Source: Stieleria maiorica (GTDB taxonomy: Bacteria; Planctomycetota; Planctomycetia; Pirellulales; Pirellulaceae). From it: a stretch of 64,000 nt of DNA. Below are positions 17,781 to 26,901 of this stretch, piece after piece; the first letter of the stretch is position 1; each line of letters opens with the position of its first letter. Below the pieces are notes generated by a model, which was not told the DNA's origin, did no database searches, and was given only the letters and a program-made list of their open reading frames with translations. The stretch spans positions 5,578,402-5,642,401 of the forward strand of contig NZ_CP036264.1 in the NCBI RefSeq assembly GCF_008035925.1. Reading direction: 5' to 3'. Made by a program: the position numbers and the translations under genes.

Positions 17781-20234
17781 TTACCCGACGACTTCCAACT
17801 TGGCGAATGCGAGTCGGAAATTGTGCTCTCCGTCGGCGAATCGGACCCTTGCCATGCGTTTGGGGCCGAGGCCGCTGACGGCCAGGATCGTGCCTTCGCC
17901 GTAATCGAAGTGCCGCACCGTCGTGCCTTCGCGGAACGCGGACAGAGGAGGCCGTTTGGCGGACATCAGGTCCGCCGCCGTTTTTAATTTCCCGATGTCC
18001 GGGATCGAGTCGGATGCGGATGTCGCGGCCGCGGGTTCGTCGGCGACGGCTTCAAACGCGGCCGTCGATTCCTTGGTTTGCCGTGACGGTTCATCGGACG
18101 GTTCAAAACCATCGTCTTGGTTGATGTCTTGATTGACATCTTGGTTGGCACCGAAATCGAACGACACGTCGGCTTGGGCGTCATCGCCGATTTGAATCGC
18201 AGGCAAATCCCAATCGCCGCTGCCGCTTTGGTCGATGTGGGAATCGAAAAAGTTGCGTTCCACGGCCGACTCGATGCGTTTCATCTCCTCCAACGGCAAC
18301 TCGTTCAAGAACGGGCTGGGAATCACCGGCCGGGTGTCGCCGCGGATCATCCGCCGCTTGCAACAACTCAGTTGCAACCATTCTTTGGCACGCGTGATCC
18401 CGACGAACAACAACCGCCGTTCCTCTTCGAACTGCGCGTCGTCTTCCTTGGACCGTTTGTGCGGCAGCAGATCGTCTTCGACACCGACGATGAACACACG
18501 CGGAAACTCCAACCCCTTGGACGCGTGCAACGTCATCAACGTGACCCGCTGGTCGTTCTCTTCAAAGGCGTCGGTGTCGCTGACCAGGGCGACTTGTTCC
18601 AAGAACGCCTCCAGCGATCCGTCGTCGGGGTGCCGGCGGTCAAAGTCGACGGCGGCACTGATCAATTCGTCGACGTTCCCCAGCGGGCTGGAATCGTCCG
18701 ATTCATCGGATGTTTTTTCCAGGTACTTGTCGTACTGCGACTCCTGAACCACGAACCGCATCAACTCCTCCAGCGGCGCGGTTGCTCGGGCGGCGATTCG
18801 ATCATAGATCGCGACGAACTTCTGGACCATCGTCACGCTACGTTTAGCCAGCGACTCGATTTCCTCGGCACGGCGAGCGGCTTCCAACATCGGGACGTTG
18901 TGTCGGTCGGCGAATTCTTGCAGCCGCTGGACCGTCTTGGCGCCGATCCCGCGTGTCGGCGTGTTGATCACGCGTGAGAGCGCGACGTCGTGTCCGGGGT
19001 TGTTGACCAGATGCAGGTAGGCCAAGACGTCCTTGATCTCCTTGCGTTGATAGAATTCGACCCCGTTGACGATTTGGTAGGGAACGCCGCGACCGCGGAG
19101 GGCGTGTTCGAGCGAGCGGGTGAGCGAGTTCATGCGACAGAAGATCGCGAAATCGTTCGGCCGCGCACGGTCCGACGCGATCGCGGCGACGATTTCGTCG
19201 GCGATCGAATCGGCTTCTTCATAACCGTTTTCGTACCACCGCAAGATCACCGGTTCGCCTTCGTCGTTGTCGGTGAACAGGTCCTTTTGTTTGCGGCGGC
19301 GGTTGTGGCGGATCAACTGGTCGGCGACGCGCAGCACGTTGGGTGTGCTGCGATAGTTTTGTTCCAGCCGGACCGTTTTGACCGCGGGGTAATCCTTTTC
19401 AAAATCCAGGATGTTGTTCAGGTCCGCCCCCCGCCAACCGTAGATCGATTGGTCCGGATCGCCGGTGACGGACAGATTAGGATGATCGATCGAAAGCGCC
19501 CGAACGATCGCGTACTGCGCCAGGTTGGTGTCTTGGTATTCGTCGACCAGGATGTAGCGGAACCGCTGGTCCAACTCCCCACGCAGTTCCGGATTGTGCC
19601 GCAGCAGGTTCGCCACGTGCAGCAACAGGTCATCAAAGTCGACCGCGTTGGCGGTCAGCAATTGACGCTGGTAGACGGGATAGACTTTCGCGGCGACGGT
19701 CTCTTTGGGCGAAAGCATCTGCCCCTGCATGACCTCCGGCGTGACCAGTTTGTTCTTGGCCTTGCTGATCACGCCGGCGATTTGATCCGGCGATGCATGC
19801 GTCGTCGAAACGCCGGCCGCTTCGATCGCACGCTTCATCGCCTGCTTGGAGTCCGAGGTGTCGTAGATCGAATAATTCTCTTGCAACCCCACCATCGACG
19901 CGTAGCGCCGCAGCAATTGCGCACAGAAGCGGTGGAAGGTACCCATCCAGACGTTTTGCCCGGGCGCGAGCTTATCCAAACGCAACCGCATTTCGTCGGC
20001 CGCCTTGTTGGTGAACGTCAGCGCGGCGATCTGCCAATCCGGGATGCCCTGGGACAACAGATACGCGATGCGGTGCGTGACCACCCGTGTTTTTCCGCTG
20101 CCCGGGCCCGCCAAAATCAACATCGGGCCATCGACATGCTGGACGGCATCGCATTGCGGGGCGGTTAATTCGCGGAGCAAGGCGTGATTGTTGTGACCAG
20201 CATCGTCGCGAGCAGCGCTGTCGGGATCATCCAT
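17781..20234 (-). CDS. pcrA: UvrD/PcrA-type superfamily 1 DNA helicase
   Basis: 817 residues. This 3'-5' helicase unwinds DNA in repair and replication-fork restart. Walker A is at residues 43-49 (GPGSGKT) in the context of motif I. Motif Ia (LTFTNKAADEM), motif II (ILVDEYQDTN), motif III (GDPDQSIYGWRGAD), motif IV (LEQNYRS), motif V (TLHASKGLEF) and motif VI (EERRLLFVGITRA) follow in order. The C-terminus has an acidic linker (about 690-750) and ends in the Tudor-like domain seen in PcrA (VRHFDYGEGTIL). UvrD and PcrA are hard to separate by sequence; the GEGTIL-type tail favours PcrA. It is a single gene. Confidence 0.95.
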   Translation of the reverse strand: MDDPDSAARDDAGHNNHALLRELTAPQCDAVQHVDGPMLILAGPGSGKTRVVTHRIAYLLSQGIPDWQIAALTFTNKAADEMRLRLDKLAPGQNVWMGTFHRFCAQLLRRYASMVGLQENYSIYDTSDSKQAMKRAIEAAGVSTTHASPDQIAGVISKAKNKLVTPEVMQGQMLSPKETVAAKVYPVYQRQLLTANAVDFDDLLLHVANLLRHNPELRGELDQRFRYILVDEYQDTNLAQYAIVRALSIDHPNLSVTGDPDQSIYGWRGADLNNILDFEKDYPAVKTVRLEQNYRSTPNVLRVADQLIRHNRRRKQKDLFTDNDEGEPVILRWYENGYEEADSIADEIVAAIASDRARPNDFAIFCRMNSLTRSLEHALRGRGVPYQIVNGVEFYQRKEIKDVLAYLHLVNNPGHDVALSRVINTPTRGIGAKTVQRLQEFADRHNVPMLEAARRAEEIESLAKRSVTMVQKFVAIYDRIAARATAPLEELMRFVVQESQYDKYLEKTSDESDDSSPLGNVDELISAAVDFDRRHPDDGSLEAFLEQVALVSDTDAFEENDQRVTLMTLHASKGLEFPRVFIVGVEDDLLPHKRSKEDDAQFEEERRLLFVGITRAKEWLQLSCCKRRMIRGDTRPVIPSPFLNELPLEEMKRIESAVERNFFDSHIDQSGSGDWDLPAIQIGDDAQADVSFDFGANQDVNQDINQDDGFEPSDEPSRQTKESTAAFEAVADEPAAATSASDSIPDIGKLKTAADLMSAKRPPLSAFREGTTVRHFDYGEGTILAVSGLGPKRMARVRFADGEHNFRLAFAKLEVVG

Positions 20235-20418
20235 GGCGGGGTCGATGGCGTGAACAGAAAATCGTAAGAAACGCCATCATCATAGCGAAGGGCGACGCCG
20301 AGACCATGACGCTGAAATCGCCCGCCGGCGACTACGGGGCGGCCGACGAAGCGTTACAATCAGGGACAGATCGACACGCGACCCTCTGGCCCAATTCCCT
20401 TTGAACCCTCCGCCCCAA

Positions 20419-20790
20419 ATGGCAAAAAACGTTCTCGGAACCGACTTGGAAACCTGCAGCACCGATCCCCTGACCGGGTTTTACCGCGACGGGTGCTGCA
20501 ATACCGGCGCCTCAGATGCCGGGCTGCACGTTATCTGTGCGGTGATGACCGCCGAGTTTCTGGAGTTCAGTAAATCGCGCGGCAACGACCTGAGCACCCC
20601 CAACCCGCTGTACCGGTTCGATGGGCTGCAACCGGGCGATCGATGGTGTTTGTGTGCGGCGCGATGGAAAGAGGCCTACGACGCCGGCCAGGCTCCCCAG
20701 GTGGTTCTCCGCGCCACCCATGTCTCGGCGCTGGAGTTCGCCTCTCTGGAAGAGCTGCAGGAGCACGCCGCGGACGAATCGGAGCGGTAG
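20419..20790 (+). CDS. DUF2237 family protein
   Basis: 123 residues from the ATG at 20419 (MAKNVLGTDLETCSTDPLTG). The sequence matches the DUF2237 pattern: NVLGxxLxxCxxxPxTGFYRDGCC at the start, HVICAVMTxEFLxFSxxxGNDLSTP in the middle, and GDRWCLCAARWKEA near the end. Conserved Cys pairs (CC and CLC) suggest metal binding or redox sensitivity, but no function is established for the family. There is no signal peptide, so it is cytoplasmic. It is preceded by a possible extended -10 (GTTACAAT, 20353-20360) and stands alone between pcrA (divergent) and the next plus-strand gene. Confidence 0.85.
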   Translation: MAKNVLGTDLETCSTDPLTGFYRDGCCNTGASDAGLHVICAVMTAEFLEFSKSRGNDLSTPNPLYRFDGLQPGDRWCLCAARWKEAYDAGQAPQVVLRATHVSALEFASLEELQEHAADESER

Positions 20791-20831
20791 TTTCGGCCAG
20801 CTGGGCAACCTGCGGCGGCCGGGGCCTTCTA

Positions 20832-20861
20832 TTGACGATAACTTTTTGTCGCTCCTATACT
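20832..20861 (+). promoter_or_regulatory. Sigma-70-like promoter
   Basis: TTGACG (20832-20837) and TATACT (20856-20861) are separated by 18 bp and lie about 110 bp before the start of the membrane TPR-like gene. This is the best -35/-10 match noticed in the window. Confidence 0.6.
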
Positions 20862-20971
20862 CCGCGATTGACACTTGTGCGACATTGAGGCTCGCCCAGC
20901 CAGATCGCTTTCCATTCGTTTCCCCACCGATATCGGCACGTCTCGCTTAGACAACGCGGACAAGACCACAC

Positions 20972-21850
20972 ATGAAAGATCGCCAGGCCCAACTGGAACA
21001 GAACATCGTCGCCGAGAATTTGGCCGGCTTTTACAAGAAGATCGAGCCCTATTCGAAACTGATCCTGACCGTGTTGGTGATCGTCGTGGTGGGGCTGATC
21101 GGTGCCGGGCTGTACTCCAGCGGCGAAGTCGCCAAACGCAGCGACGCGACACTGCAGTTGCTGATGGAAAACCCGGAAGTCGCATCGCAGTACCCCGACA
21201 CCGTCGCCGCGGCATGGTCGCTGTTGTTCCAGGGCAATGACAGCTTGGCCCAAGGCATCAATTCGCTGTACCAAGACCGTGACGAAGCCGAAACGCTGCT
21301 GTCCCAAGCGAAAGACCAATTCAGCGACGCCCGCTCGGCGTCCGACGATAAACTGCTGCTCTCGCGTGCCAATTTCGGCTTGGGCATGGCCGCCGAATCG
21401 CTCGGCGAAATCGATGAGGCGATCGAGGCCTACAAGCGGGCGGTGGACGCCAACGAGTCCGAGCAGATGGTCGCCGTGGCCCAGGAACGCATTGATCGAC
21501 TGTCCAACCCGGACACGGTCGAGTTCTTGGCCTGGTTCTCCGAACAGGACTTTGCACCGGCCGACCCCTCGCTGCCGCCAGAATTACCCGGTGCGTCGAC
21601 TCTGCCGGATCTGCCCGATTTGGATCTCCCCGATCTGAACCTGGGCGACGACATGAAGGCGACCGAAGAACCTGCCGCGCCGATCGAAGGCGGCCTGGAA
21701 TTGCCGGAAACGACTGAGCCGGAAACGACCGAGCCGGAAACGACCGAGCCGGAAACGACCGAACCGGAAACGTCTGAACCGGAATCGACTGAGGCAGAAA
21801 CGACCAGCGTAGAGACGGCTGAGGAAGAAGCTGAAGACGCGGCCGAGTAG
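20972..21850 (+). CDS. Single-pass membrane protein with TPR-like domain and Pro-Glu-Thr repeat tail
   Basis: 292 residues. An amphipathic N-terminus is followed by one membrane helix at about 28-48 (LILTVLVIVVVGLIGAGLY). Then comes an alpha-helical domain with TPR character (LLSRANFGLGMAAESLG, then EAIEAYKRAVDA). The layout resembles YfgM, an inner-membrane TPR protein that assists exported proteins. The C-terminal 100 residues are acidic and Pro-rich, with six pentapeptides of the PETTE type encoded by a 15-bp tandem repeat (21704-21793). The likely place is the inner membrane with the TPR domain outside the cytoplasm. rluD follows 247 bp downstream. Function is inferred from layout only. 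Confidence 0.8.
   Translation: MKDRQAQLEQNIVAENLAGFYKKIEPYSKLILTVLVIVVVGLIGAGLYSSGEVAKRSDATLQLLMENPEVASQYPDTVAAAWSLLFQGNDSLAQGINSLYQDRDEAETLLSQAKDQFSDARSASDDKLLLSRANFGLGMAAESLGEIDEAIEAYKRAVDANESEQMVAVAQERIDRLSNPDTVEFLAWFSEQDFAPADPSLPPELPGASTLPDLPDLDLPDLNLGDDMKATEEPAAPIEGGLELPETTEPETTEPETTEPETTEPETSEPESTEAETTSVETAEEEAEDAAE
21704..21793 (+). repeat. 15-bp coding minisatellite (six units)
   Basis: Six tandem 15-bp units of consensus CCGGAAACGACYGAG encode PETTE/PETSE/PESTE in the tail of the membrane TPR-like protein. The units differ at only a few positions, which suggests recent slippage. Degenerate copies continue to about 21830. Confidence 0.85.
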
Positions 21851-21885
21851 ACTGGCCGGTCGCGCGCCTGCGTTCTGCCCCCCCG

Positions 21886-22037
21886 CCTCGTTCCAAGGCT
21901 CCGCCTTGGAACGCAATGCAAGTGTGGCTCCCGCCACACACCGCGTGCAACGAGAGGCGGAGCCTCTGAATAATTCCGTTCCCAGGCAGAGCCCGGGAAC
22001 GAGGCCAGAGGCCACAGAGGCGGAGCCTGGGAACGAG
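21886..22037. repeat. Family A palindromic repeat, two copies in opposite orientation
   Basis: The first copy has the perfect stem CGTTCCAAGGC/GCCTTGGAACG plus GTGTGGC/GCCACAC. The second half carries related palindromes (CCCAGGCAGAGCCCGGGAAC). The element lies between the TPR-like gene and rluD. It is open in the rluD frame, which makes rluD look longer than it is. Confidence 0.8.
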
Positions 22038-22097
22038 CAAAGAAACCGCACGCTTCCTGCTGGGGAGAACCTTGCAAACGCTATCCAGTCCCCTACC

Positions 22098-23144
22098 GTG
22101 AACACCGCATCCCTTTCCAACCACAACGTCGCCATTTCCGACTCCACGCCCGACGACACCGCAGCCGATCCGGTGTTCCGCGACTTCGTCGTCTCGGACT
22201 CCGCGGCTAACCAGCGCATCGACCTGTTTCTGACCAGTGCCTGCGACGGCTATAGCCGCAGCCAGATTCGCTTGGCGGTCCAGGAAGACGGTGCGGAGGT
22301 GGACGGGCGGACGGTGCGTCCGAGCTTTCGGATCAAGGCTGGACAATCGATCCGATTCCGGCTTCCCGAAGCGTTTTCCGATGAAGTCATCCCGGAAAAC
22401 ATTCCGCTGGAACTGCTGTATGAAGACGACGGATTTGTCGTCGTCAACAAGCCGCCGGGGATGGTGGTTCACCCCGCCCGTGGCAACTGGCAGGGAACGC
22501 TCACAAGCGCGCTGGCGCACCGATTCCAAAGCTTGTCAGATGTCGGCGGCCCGACGCGGCCGGGAATCGTCCACCGGCTCGATCGCGACACCAGCGGCGT
22601 GATCGTCGTTGCAAAAACCAATGCCGTCCACATGGCGCTCGCCCAGCAATGGCATGATCGCGAAGTCGAAAAGGAGTACTTTGCGATCACCGTCGGCCGT
22701 CTCGATCGCGACCGAGACGTCGTCGATGCTCCGATCGGTCGCCACCCCTACCAACGTGACAAGATGGCGATTCGCGAGAACCATCCGACCACGAAACCTG
22801 CCAGCACGTTCTACGAAGTGATCGAGCGAATCGGTCGCTACAGTCTGGTTTGCGTTCGCCCCAAGACCGGACGGACCCACCAGATCCGTGTGCACCTGGC
22901 CCATCTGGGCTGCCCCATCTTGTGCGACCGACTGTATGCCGGACACGCCGTGGCCAGCGAATCGTGGCTGCGGGGTCAGGGCTCGATCGACGGCAGCCCC
23001 GAAGTGTTGGACCGCCAGGCGCTTCACGCGCGACGGTTGACACTGTGCCATCCCCAAAGCGGCGAATCGATGACTTTCGAAGCCCCCCTGCCGGATGACA
23101 TCGAGCGGACGATCCAGGTGATCCGCGAACGAGATCACCGATGA
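22098..23144 (+). CDS. rluD: 23S rRNA pseudouridine synthase, RluD type
   Basis: 348 residues from the GTG at 22098. The frame also has an ATG at 21906, but that extension translates the family A palindrome, so GTG is the better start. An S4 RNA-binding domain covers about residues 35-90 (QRIDLFLTSACDGYSRSQIR). The catalytic domain of the RluA/RluD family contains the key motif HRLDRDTSGVIVVAKT with the catalytic Asp. Further on are the GRTHQIRVHLAHLGCPILCD and ALHARRLTLCHP motifs. These enzymes convert specific uridines of 23S rRNA (1911, 1915, 1917 for RluD) to pseudouridine; RluC or a paralogue is possible. The radical SAM gene begins 69 bp downstream. Confidence 0.92.
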   Translation: MNTASLSNHNVAISDSTPDDTAADPVFRDFVVSDSAANQRIDLFLTSACDGYSRSQIRLAVQEDGAEVDGRTVRPSFRIKAGQSIRFRLPEAFSDEVIPENIPLELLYEDDGFVVVNKPPGMVVHPARGNWQGTLTSALAHRFQSLSDVGGPTRPGIVHRLDRDTSGVIVVAKTNAVHMALAQQWHDREVEKEYFAITVGRLDRDRDVVDAPIGRHPYQRDKMAIRENHPTTKPASTFYEVIERIGRYSLVCVRPKTGRTHQIRVHLAHLGCPILCDRLYAGHAVASESWLRGQGSIDGSPEVLDRQALHARRLTLCHPQSGESMTFEAPLPDDIERTIQVIRERDHR

Positions 23145-23170
23145 CTCCGGGGGTGACGACTGGTTACAAT
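23141..23170 (+). promoter_or_regulatory. Possible promoter of the radical SAM/GcvH-like pair
   Basis: ATGACT (23141-23146) and TACAAT (23165-23170, preceded by GGT) are 18 bp apart and 43 bp from the start codon. The -35 match is weak and overlaps the end of rluD. Confidence 0.35.
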
Positions 23171-23213
23171 AGATGCCGTTCACCCCGTTCCACGCTCTCG
23201 CCCAAGCCAGCCC

Positions 23214-24530
23214 ATGTCGTCCGCCGCAAGCGATTCGAAAACCGAAGTCGGCAGCTATTTCATTTCGAACTACCCGCCGTACAGCCAATGGAACAAAGGT
23301 GCCTTGGACGCGGTGGTTTCGGCACTGCATAGCCCGCCCAAAGAGACCACGCCGCTGGGGTTGTACCTGCACATCCCGTTTTGCCGAAAACGCTGCAAAT
23401 TCTGTTACTTCAAGGTCTTCACCGATGTCACCGCGCCGGAAGTCCAGCGGTACGTCGACGCCCTGTGCAACGAGATCTCGATGGTCAGCGAAACGGAGAT
23501 CATGAAAGATCGACCGTTCCGCTTCGTCTACTTCGGCGGCGGGACGCCCAGCTTTTTGTCCCCGAAACAGCTGACCAAACTGGCCGAACGTCTGCGCAAA
23601 CACATCACCTGGGACGGTGCCGAAGAGGTCACGTTTGAATGCGAACCGGGGACGTTGAGCGAGACGAAGGTCAAAACGCTGCGTGAAGAACTGGGCGTGA
23701 CGCGATTGAGCTTGGGGGTGGAAAATTTTTCGGACACGCTGCTGGAAGAAAACGGCCGCGCCCACTTGTCCAAACAAGTCTTCCGGGCCTGGGAATGGAT
23801 CGCCGAAGCCGAATTCCCCAACGTCAACATCGACCTGATTTCGGGCATGGTCGGCGAAACCTGGGATAACTGGAAAGACAACATTCGCCAGGCGATCGAC
23901 ATGTCACCCGAAAGCGTGACGATCTATCAAATGGAGTTGCCCTTCAACACCGTGATCAGCAAAGGGATTTTGGAGAACCACACCGAAAGCCCCGTCGCCG
24001 ATTGGGCCACCAAGCGGGCCTGGGTGGATTACGCCTTCAATGAGTTCCTCGATGCCGGGTACAGCATCAGCAGCGCCTACACGGTGGTCAAAGATCCGTC
24101 CAAAGTGAATTTTTCCTATCGCGATAATCTGTTCAAAGGCGCCGATCTGCTGGCCACCGGAATCGCCAGTTTCGGACACGCCAGCGGCGTGCATTACCAA
24201 AACGTCGCCGAACTGGAACAGTACCTGTCGACGATCGAATCGGGGTCGCTGCCGCTGGGACGTGGCTATGTGCCGACGGACCATCAACGGCTGATCCGTG
24301 AAATGGTGTTGATGCTGAAGCTGGGCTATTTGCAACTCGATTACTTCAAGAACAAGTTCGGCGTGAATATCCTGGAACGCTGGCAATCGGAGTGGGACAA
24401 GTATGTCGAAGACGGCTGGGCGACGGTCAATGGAGACCGAATCGAATTGACCCGCTATGGATTGCTGCGGGTCGACGCCATGTTGCCAGCCTTCTTCGAA
24501 CCGGAACACCAGAATGTCCGATACACGTAG
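23214..24530 (+). CDS. Radical SAM protein of the HemN/HemW (coproporphyrinogen oxidase-like) family
   Basis: 438 residues. The N-terminal part fits the HemN/HemW fold: LYLHIPFCRKRCKFCYFKVF contains the CX3CX2C iron-sulfur motif (Cys57, Cys61, Cys64). FGGGTPSFLS binds SAM, and ECEPGTLS and NIDLISGMVGETWDNW follow in the expected order. The fourth cysteine seen in HemN (CX2CXC) is Phe here. The C-terminal region resembles the HemN C-terminal domain. True HemN makes protoporphyrinogen IX; HemW-type members are haem chaperones or have other substrates. The next gene, a GcvH-like lipoyl carrier, starts inside this gene (17-nt overlap), so the two products probably act together. The reaction is unknown. 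Confidence 0.85.
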   Translation: MSSAASDSKTEVGSYFISNYPPYSQWNKGALDAVVSALHSPPKETTPLGLYLHIPFCRKRCKFCYFKVFTDVTAPEVQRYVDALCNEISMVSETEIMKDRPFRFVYFGGGTPSFLSPKQLTKLAERLRKHITWDGAEEVTFECEPGTLSETKVKTLREELGVTRLSLGVENFSDTLLEENGRAHLSKQVFRAWEWIAEAEFPNVNIDLISGMVGETWDNWKDNIRQAIDMSPESVTIYQMELPFNTVISKGILENHTESPVADWATKRAWVDYAFNEFLDAGYSISSAYTVVKDPSKVNFSYRDNLFKGADLLATGIASFGHASGVHYQNVAELEQYLSTIESGSLPLGRGYVPTDHQRLIREMVLMLKLGYLQLDYFKNKFGVNILERWQSEWDKYVEDGWATVNGDRIELTRYGLLRVDAMLPAFFEPEHQNVRYT

Positions 24531-25014
24531 CACCGATTCCTTCTCCTTTGCGATGGGGGAATTCGACGCCACGTTTCCGCTGGACCGCCGATACGCCAAA
24601 AACCACATGTGGGCCAAGTGCATCGGGACCGCCGAATCGGCAGCGGATGCGACCTGGCGATTCGGGCTGACCGCCTACGCCGTCCGCTTGCTGCAAGACG
24701 TCTACTTTCTGGACTGGGAAGTCGATGCCCCCGAGTCCGTCCAGCAGCGACAGATGATCGGAGCGATCGAGAGCAAGAAAGCAGAAAGCGATCTCTATGC
24801 GCCCGTTACCGGCACACTTTCAGCGATCAACGAACACGTCCTGGCCGACCCGTCGCTGATCAACGCCGATCCCTATGGTGCCGGCTGGATGATCGAACTG
24901 GCCGTTGCGAACGACGATACCACGGCGCTGTTGGTCCCCGACCAATACGCCCAGCACCTGACCGAAGCCTGGGAAATCGCCCAACGCACGATCAAGGGGC
25001 AGGCGAATTTTTAG
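24514..25014 (+). CDS. GcvH-like lipoyl-carrier protein
   Basis: 166 residues from the ATG at 24514, which lies inside the end of the radical SAM gene. The core matches glycine-cleavage H protein: YAKNHMWAKC, FGLTAYAVRLLQDVYFLDW, then GAIESKKAESDLYAPVTGTL with the lipoyl-accepting lysine at residue 89. LINADPYGAGWMIEL follows. It is longer than usual GcvH (about 130 residues), with extra N- and C-terminal segments. No gcvT, gcvP or lipoate ligase gene is near, so it need not serve glycine cleavage. Its coupling to a radical SAM enzyme points to a different use of the lipoyl arm; this is inference. Classification as an H-protein homologue is firm. Confidence 0.88.
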   Translation: MSDTRSTDSFSFAMGEFDATFPLDRRYAKNHMWAKCIGTAESAADATWRFGLTAYAVRLLQDVYFLDWEVDAPESVQQRQMIGAIESKKAESDLYAPVTGTLSAINEHVLADPSLINADPYGAGWMIELAVANDDTTALLVPDQYAQHLTEAWEIAQRTIKGQANF

Positions 25015-25059
25015 TCCGCAAATGGCCGATGCACGAACGGTCATGGCCTATTTCGTTTT

Positions 25060-25234
25060 CGTAGCTGCCGTCGCCAGACGGCGGTTTCCTTCACCGCCTG
25101 CTGATGCCAGCCCGCATGCGTAAGCAAGGGGCAACGCGGTGCCCCATGCTCGTGCGGCGTGTGGCATGTCCGCACCAATTTTGGCACACCGGTTCAATCG
25201 AGAGGCCATCCACGCTCTGGCGAGCGTAGCTACG
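25060..25234. repeat. Family E repeat halves with a worn family D copy
   Basis: The left half (25060-25084) contains the hairpin GCCGTCGCCAGACGGC. The right half (25210-25234, CCACGCTCTGGCGAGCG plus TAGCTACG) matches the family E copy at 45594-45656. A degenerate family D hairpin lies between them (about 25108-25160). This occupies the gap between the convergent gcvH-like and dnaB genes. Confidence 0.7.
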
Positions 25235-25297
25235 ACATTATTTCCCGTCGACCATTTAGCCGATCGGCATTCCGTAGCGTCCAGACACACCGTCGGA

Positions 25298-26740
25298 TCA
25301 GAAACCGCCCGGGGCGGTGAATTCGGCGTAGTCGCTGAATTCATCGTGGTGTTCGGGGGCGCGGTTGCTGAACCGGGTGAAGTCGGATTCCCAAGTCAAT
25401 TGCACGTCACCGACCGGACCGTTCCGCTGTTTGGCGATGATGATTTCGGCCTGGCCGGCGTACTGGGCGCGTTCTTCACCACGGTGGTAATACTCTTCAC
25501 GGTGGACAAACATCACGACGTCGGCATCCTGCTCGATGGCTCCGGATTCGCGGAGGTGACTGAGCTTGGGCCGGTGGTCCTTGCTGTCTTCGGCCTGACG
25601 ATTCAACTGTGACAAACACAACATCGGCGTCTCGAGTTCACGCGCCATCCCTTTCAACCGCCGCGCGATCTTGGCGACCTGCTCCTGTCGCGGGTCGCGC
25701 GAGTTGTCCGGTTCGATCAGCTGCAGGTAATCGATCACGATCAGCCCCAGGTTGCCGTGGCGACGCTTGATGCGGCGGGCGGCGGCGGCGATTTCGCTGA
25801 CCGTCCGGCTGGGTGAATCATCGACGAAGAACGGCGCGGTGCTGATCTCATTGGCTTTGTTGATCAAACGGGTTTGATCGTCGGCGCTGATCGTTCCGTT
25901 CCGCAGTCGGTGTCCGTTGACGCGGGCCAGCGAACACAGCATCCGGTCGGCCAATTCGATGCCTGACATTTCCAAGCTGATGAACAGGACGGGTTGCTGC
26001 ATTTCGATGGCCGCATGTTCGGCGATGTTCATTGCCAGCGCGGTTTTGCCCATCGAAGGCCGGGCGGCCAGAATGATCAATTCGCCGTTGTGCAACCCGC
26101 CGGTCATGGTGTCGTAGTCGGCAAGCCCCGTCTCTACCGTCCCGTCGGTGACTTCGCCGCGCAAGCGGGCTTCCATCCGGTCCATCGCCGCATGCAAGAC
26201 ATCGTTCATCGAGTGCAACGAGTTAGACGATCGACCGTCCATGATCGAGAACACTTTCTGTTCCGCCTGGGCACACAACTCCCGCGCGTCACTGGACTGG
26301 TCGTAGGCGTCGCGCAGGATTTCGGTGCTGGCGTTGATCAGATTTCGATAGACCGCTTTCTCGGAAACGATGCCCGCGTAATAGACTGCGTGGGCGGCGT
26401 TGGGCACCGCGTTGGAAAGCTTGGCCAGGTAGGCGGCGCCGCCGATCTTCTCGAATTCGTCGGAGGTTTTCAGCCGCGAGACGAGCAACATGACGTCGAT
26501 CTTTTCGCCGTTGTCGTACATCTCGCGCAAATGCGTGTACAGGATCCGATTGGCGTCGTCGTAGAAGTCATCGGCCTTCAGCGACGCGGTGTCGTCGCAG
26601 ACTTCGGGTAACAACAGGATGCTGCCCAACACCCCCATCTCCGCTTCCAAATCATACGGTGGTTGACGCTGCAGGATTTCAGCGGCGGACAGCGGTTTCT
26701 TCTTTTTCTTGTCCCACGGACGTTCGTTTTGGTCAGCCAT
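25298..26740 (-). CDS. dnaB: Replicative DNA helicase
   Basis: 480 residues. DnaB is the ring-shaped 5'-3' helicase loaded at the origin. The N-terminal domain begins with the typical PPYDLEAEMGVLGSILL. The RecA-like domain holds Walker A (ARPSMGKTALAMNIAEHAA), the SLEMS motif, Walker B (GLIVIDYLQLI) and the SQLNRQAEDSKDHRPKLSHL and DADVVMFVHREEYY motifs. The C-terminus ends FSDYAEFTAPGGF. It lies on the same strand as dnaA, whose stop is 226 bp upstream of the dnaB start. A family F repeat sits between them, so they are probably separate units. No intein is present; length is normal. Confidence 0.97.
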   Translation of the reverse strand: MADQNERPWDKKKKKPLSAAEILQRQPPYDLEAEMGVLGSILLLPEVCDDTASLKADDFYDDANRILYTHLREMYDNGEKIDVMLLVSRLKTSDEFEKIGGAAYLAKLSNAVPNAAHAVYYAGIVSEKAVYRNLINASTEILRDAYDQSSDARELCAQAEQKVFSIMDGRSSNSLHSMNDVLHAAMDRMEARLRGEVTDGTVETGLADYDTMTGGLHNGELIILAARPSMGKTALAMNIAEHAAIEMQQPVLFISLEMSGIELADRMLCSLARVNGHRLRNGTISADDQTRLINKANEISTAPFFVDDSPSRTVSEIAAAARRIKRRHGNLGLIVIDYLQLIEPDNSRDPRQEQVAKIARRLKGMARELETPMLCLSQLNRQAEDSKDHRPKLSHLRESGAIEQDADVVMFVHREEYYHRGEERAQYAGQAEIIIAKQRNGPVGDVQLTWESDFTRFSNRAPEHHDEFSDYAEFTAPGGF

Positions 26741-26901
26741 ACAGATTCCGATCCCTGGAAGGTTTTGAAGAAGCGTCCGTTAGCATACGCCGAGTGATCG
26801 TCACGACAAGGGTCCGGAAAAACGCAGGACTCCAAGTCGGCAGACGGCGAATGACAGAAAAATTGGGGGGCAGAAAAATGAAAAGGGTTAACGGAGAAAC
26901 A

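Noticed and set aside
21906-22097. RluD N-terminal extension from the ATG at 21906
   Set aside because: It translates the family A palindromes; the GTG at 22098 starts just ahead of the S4 domain.
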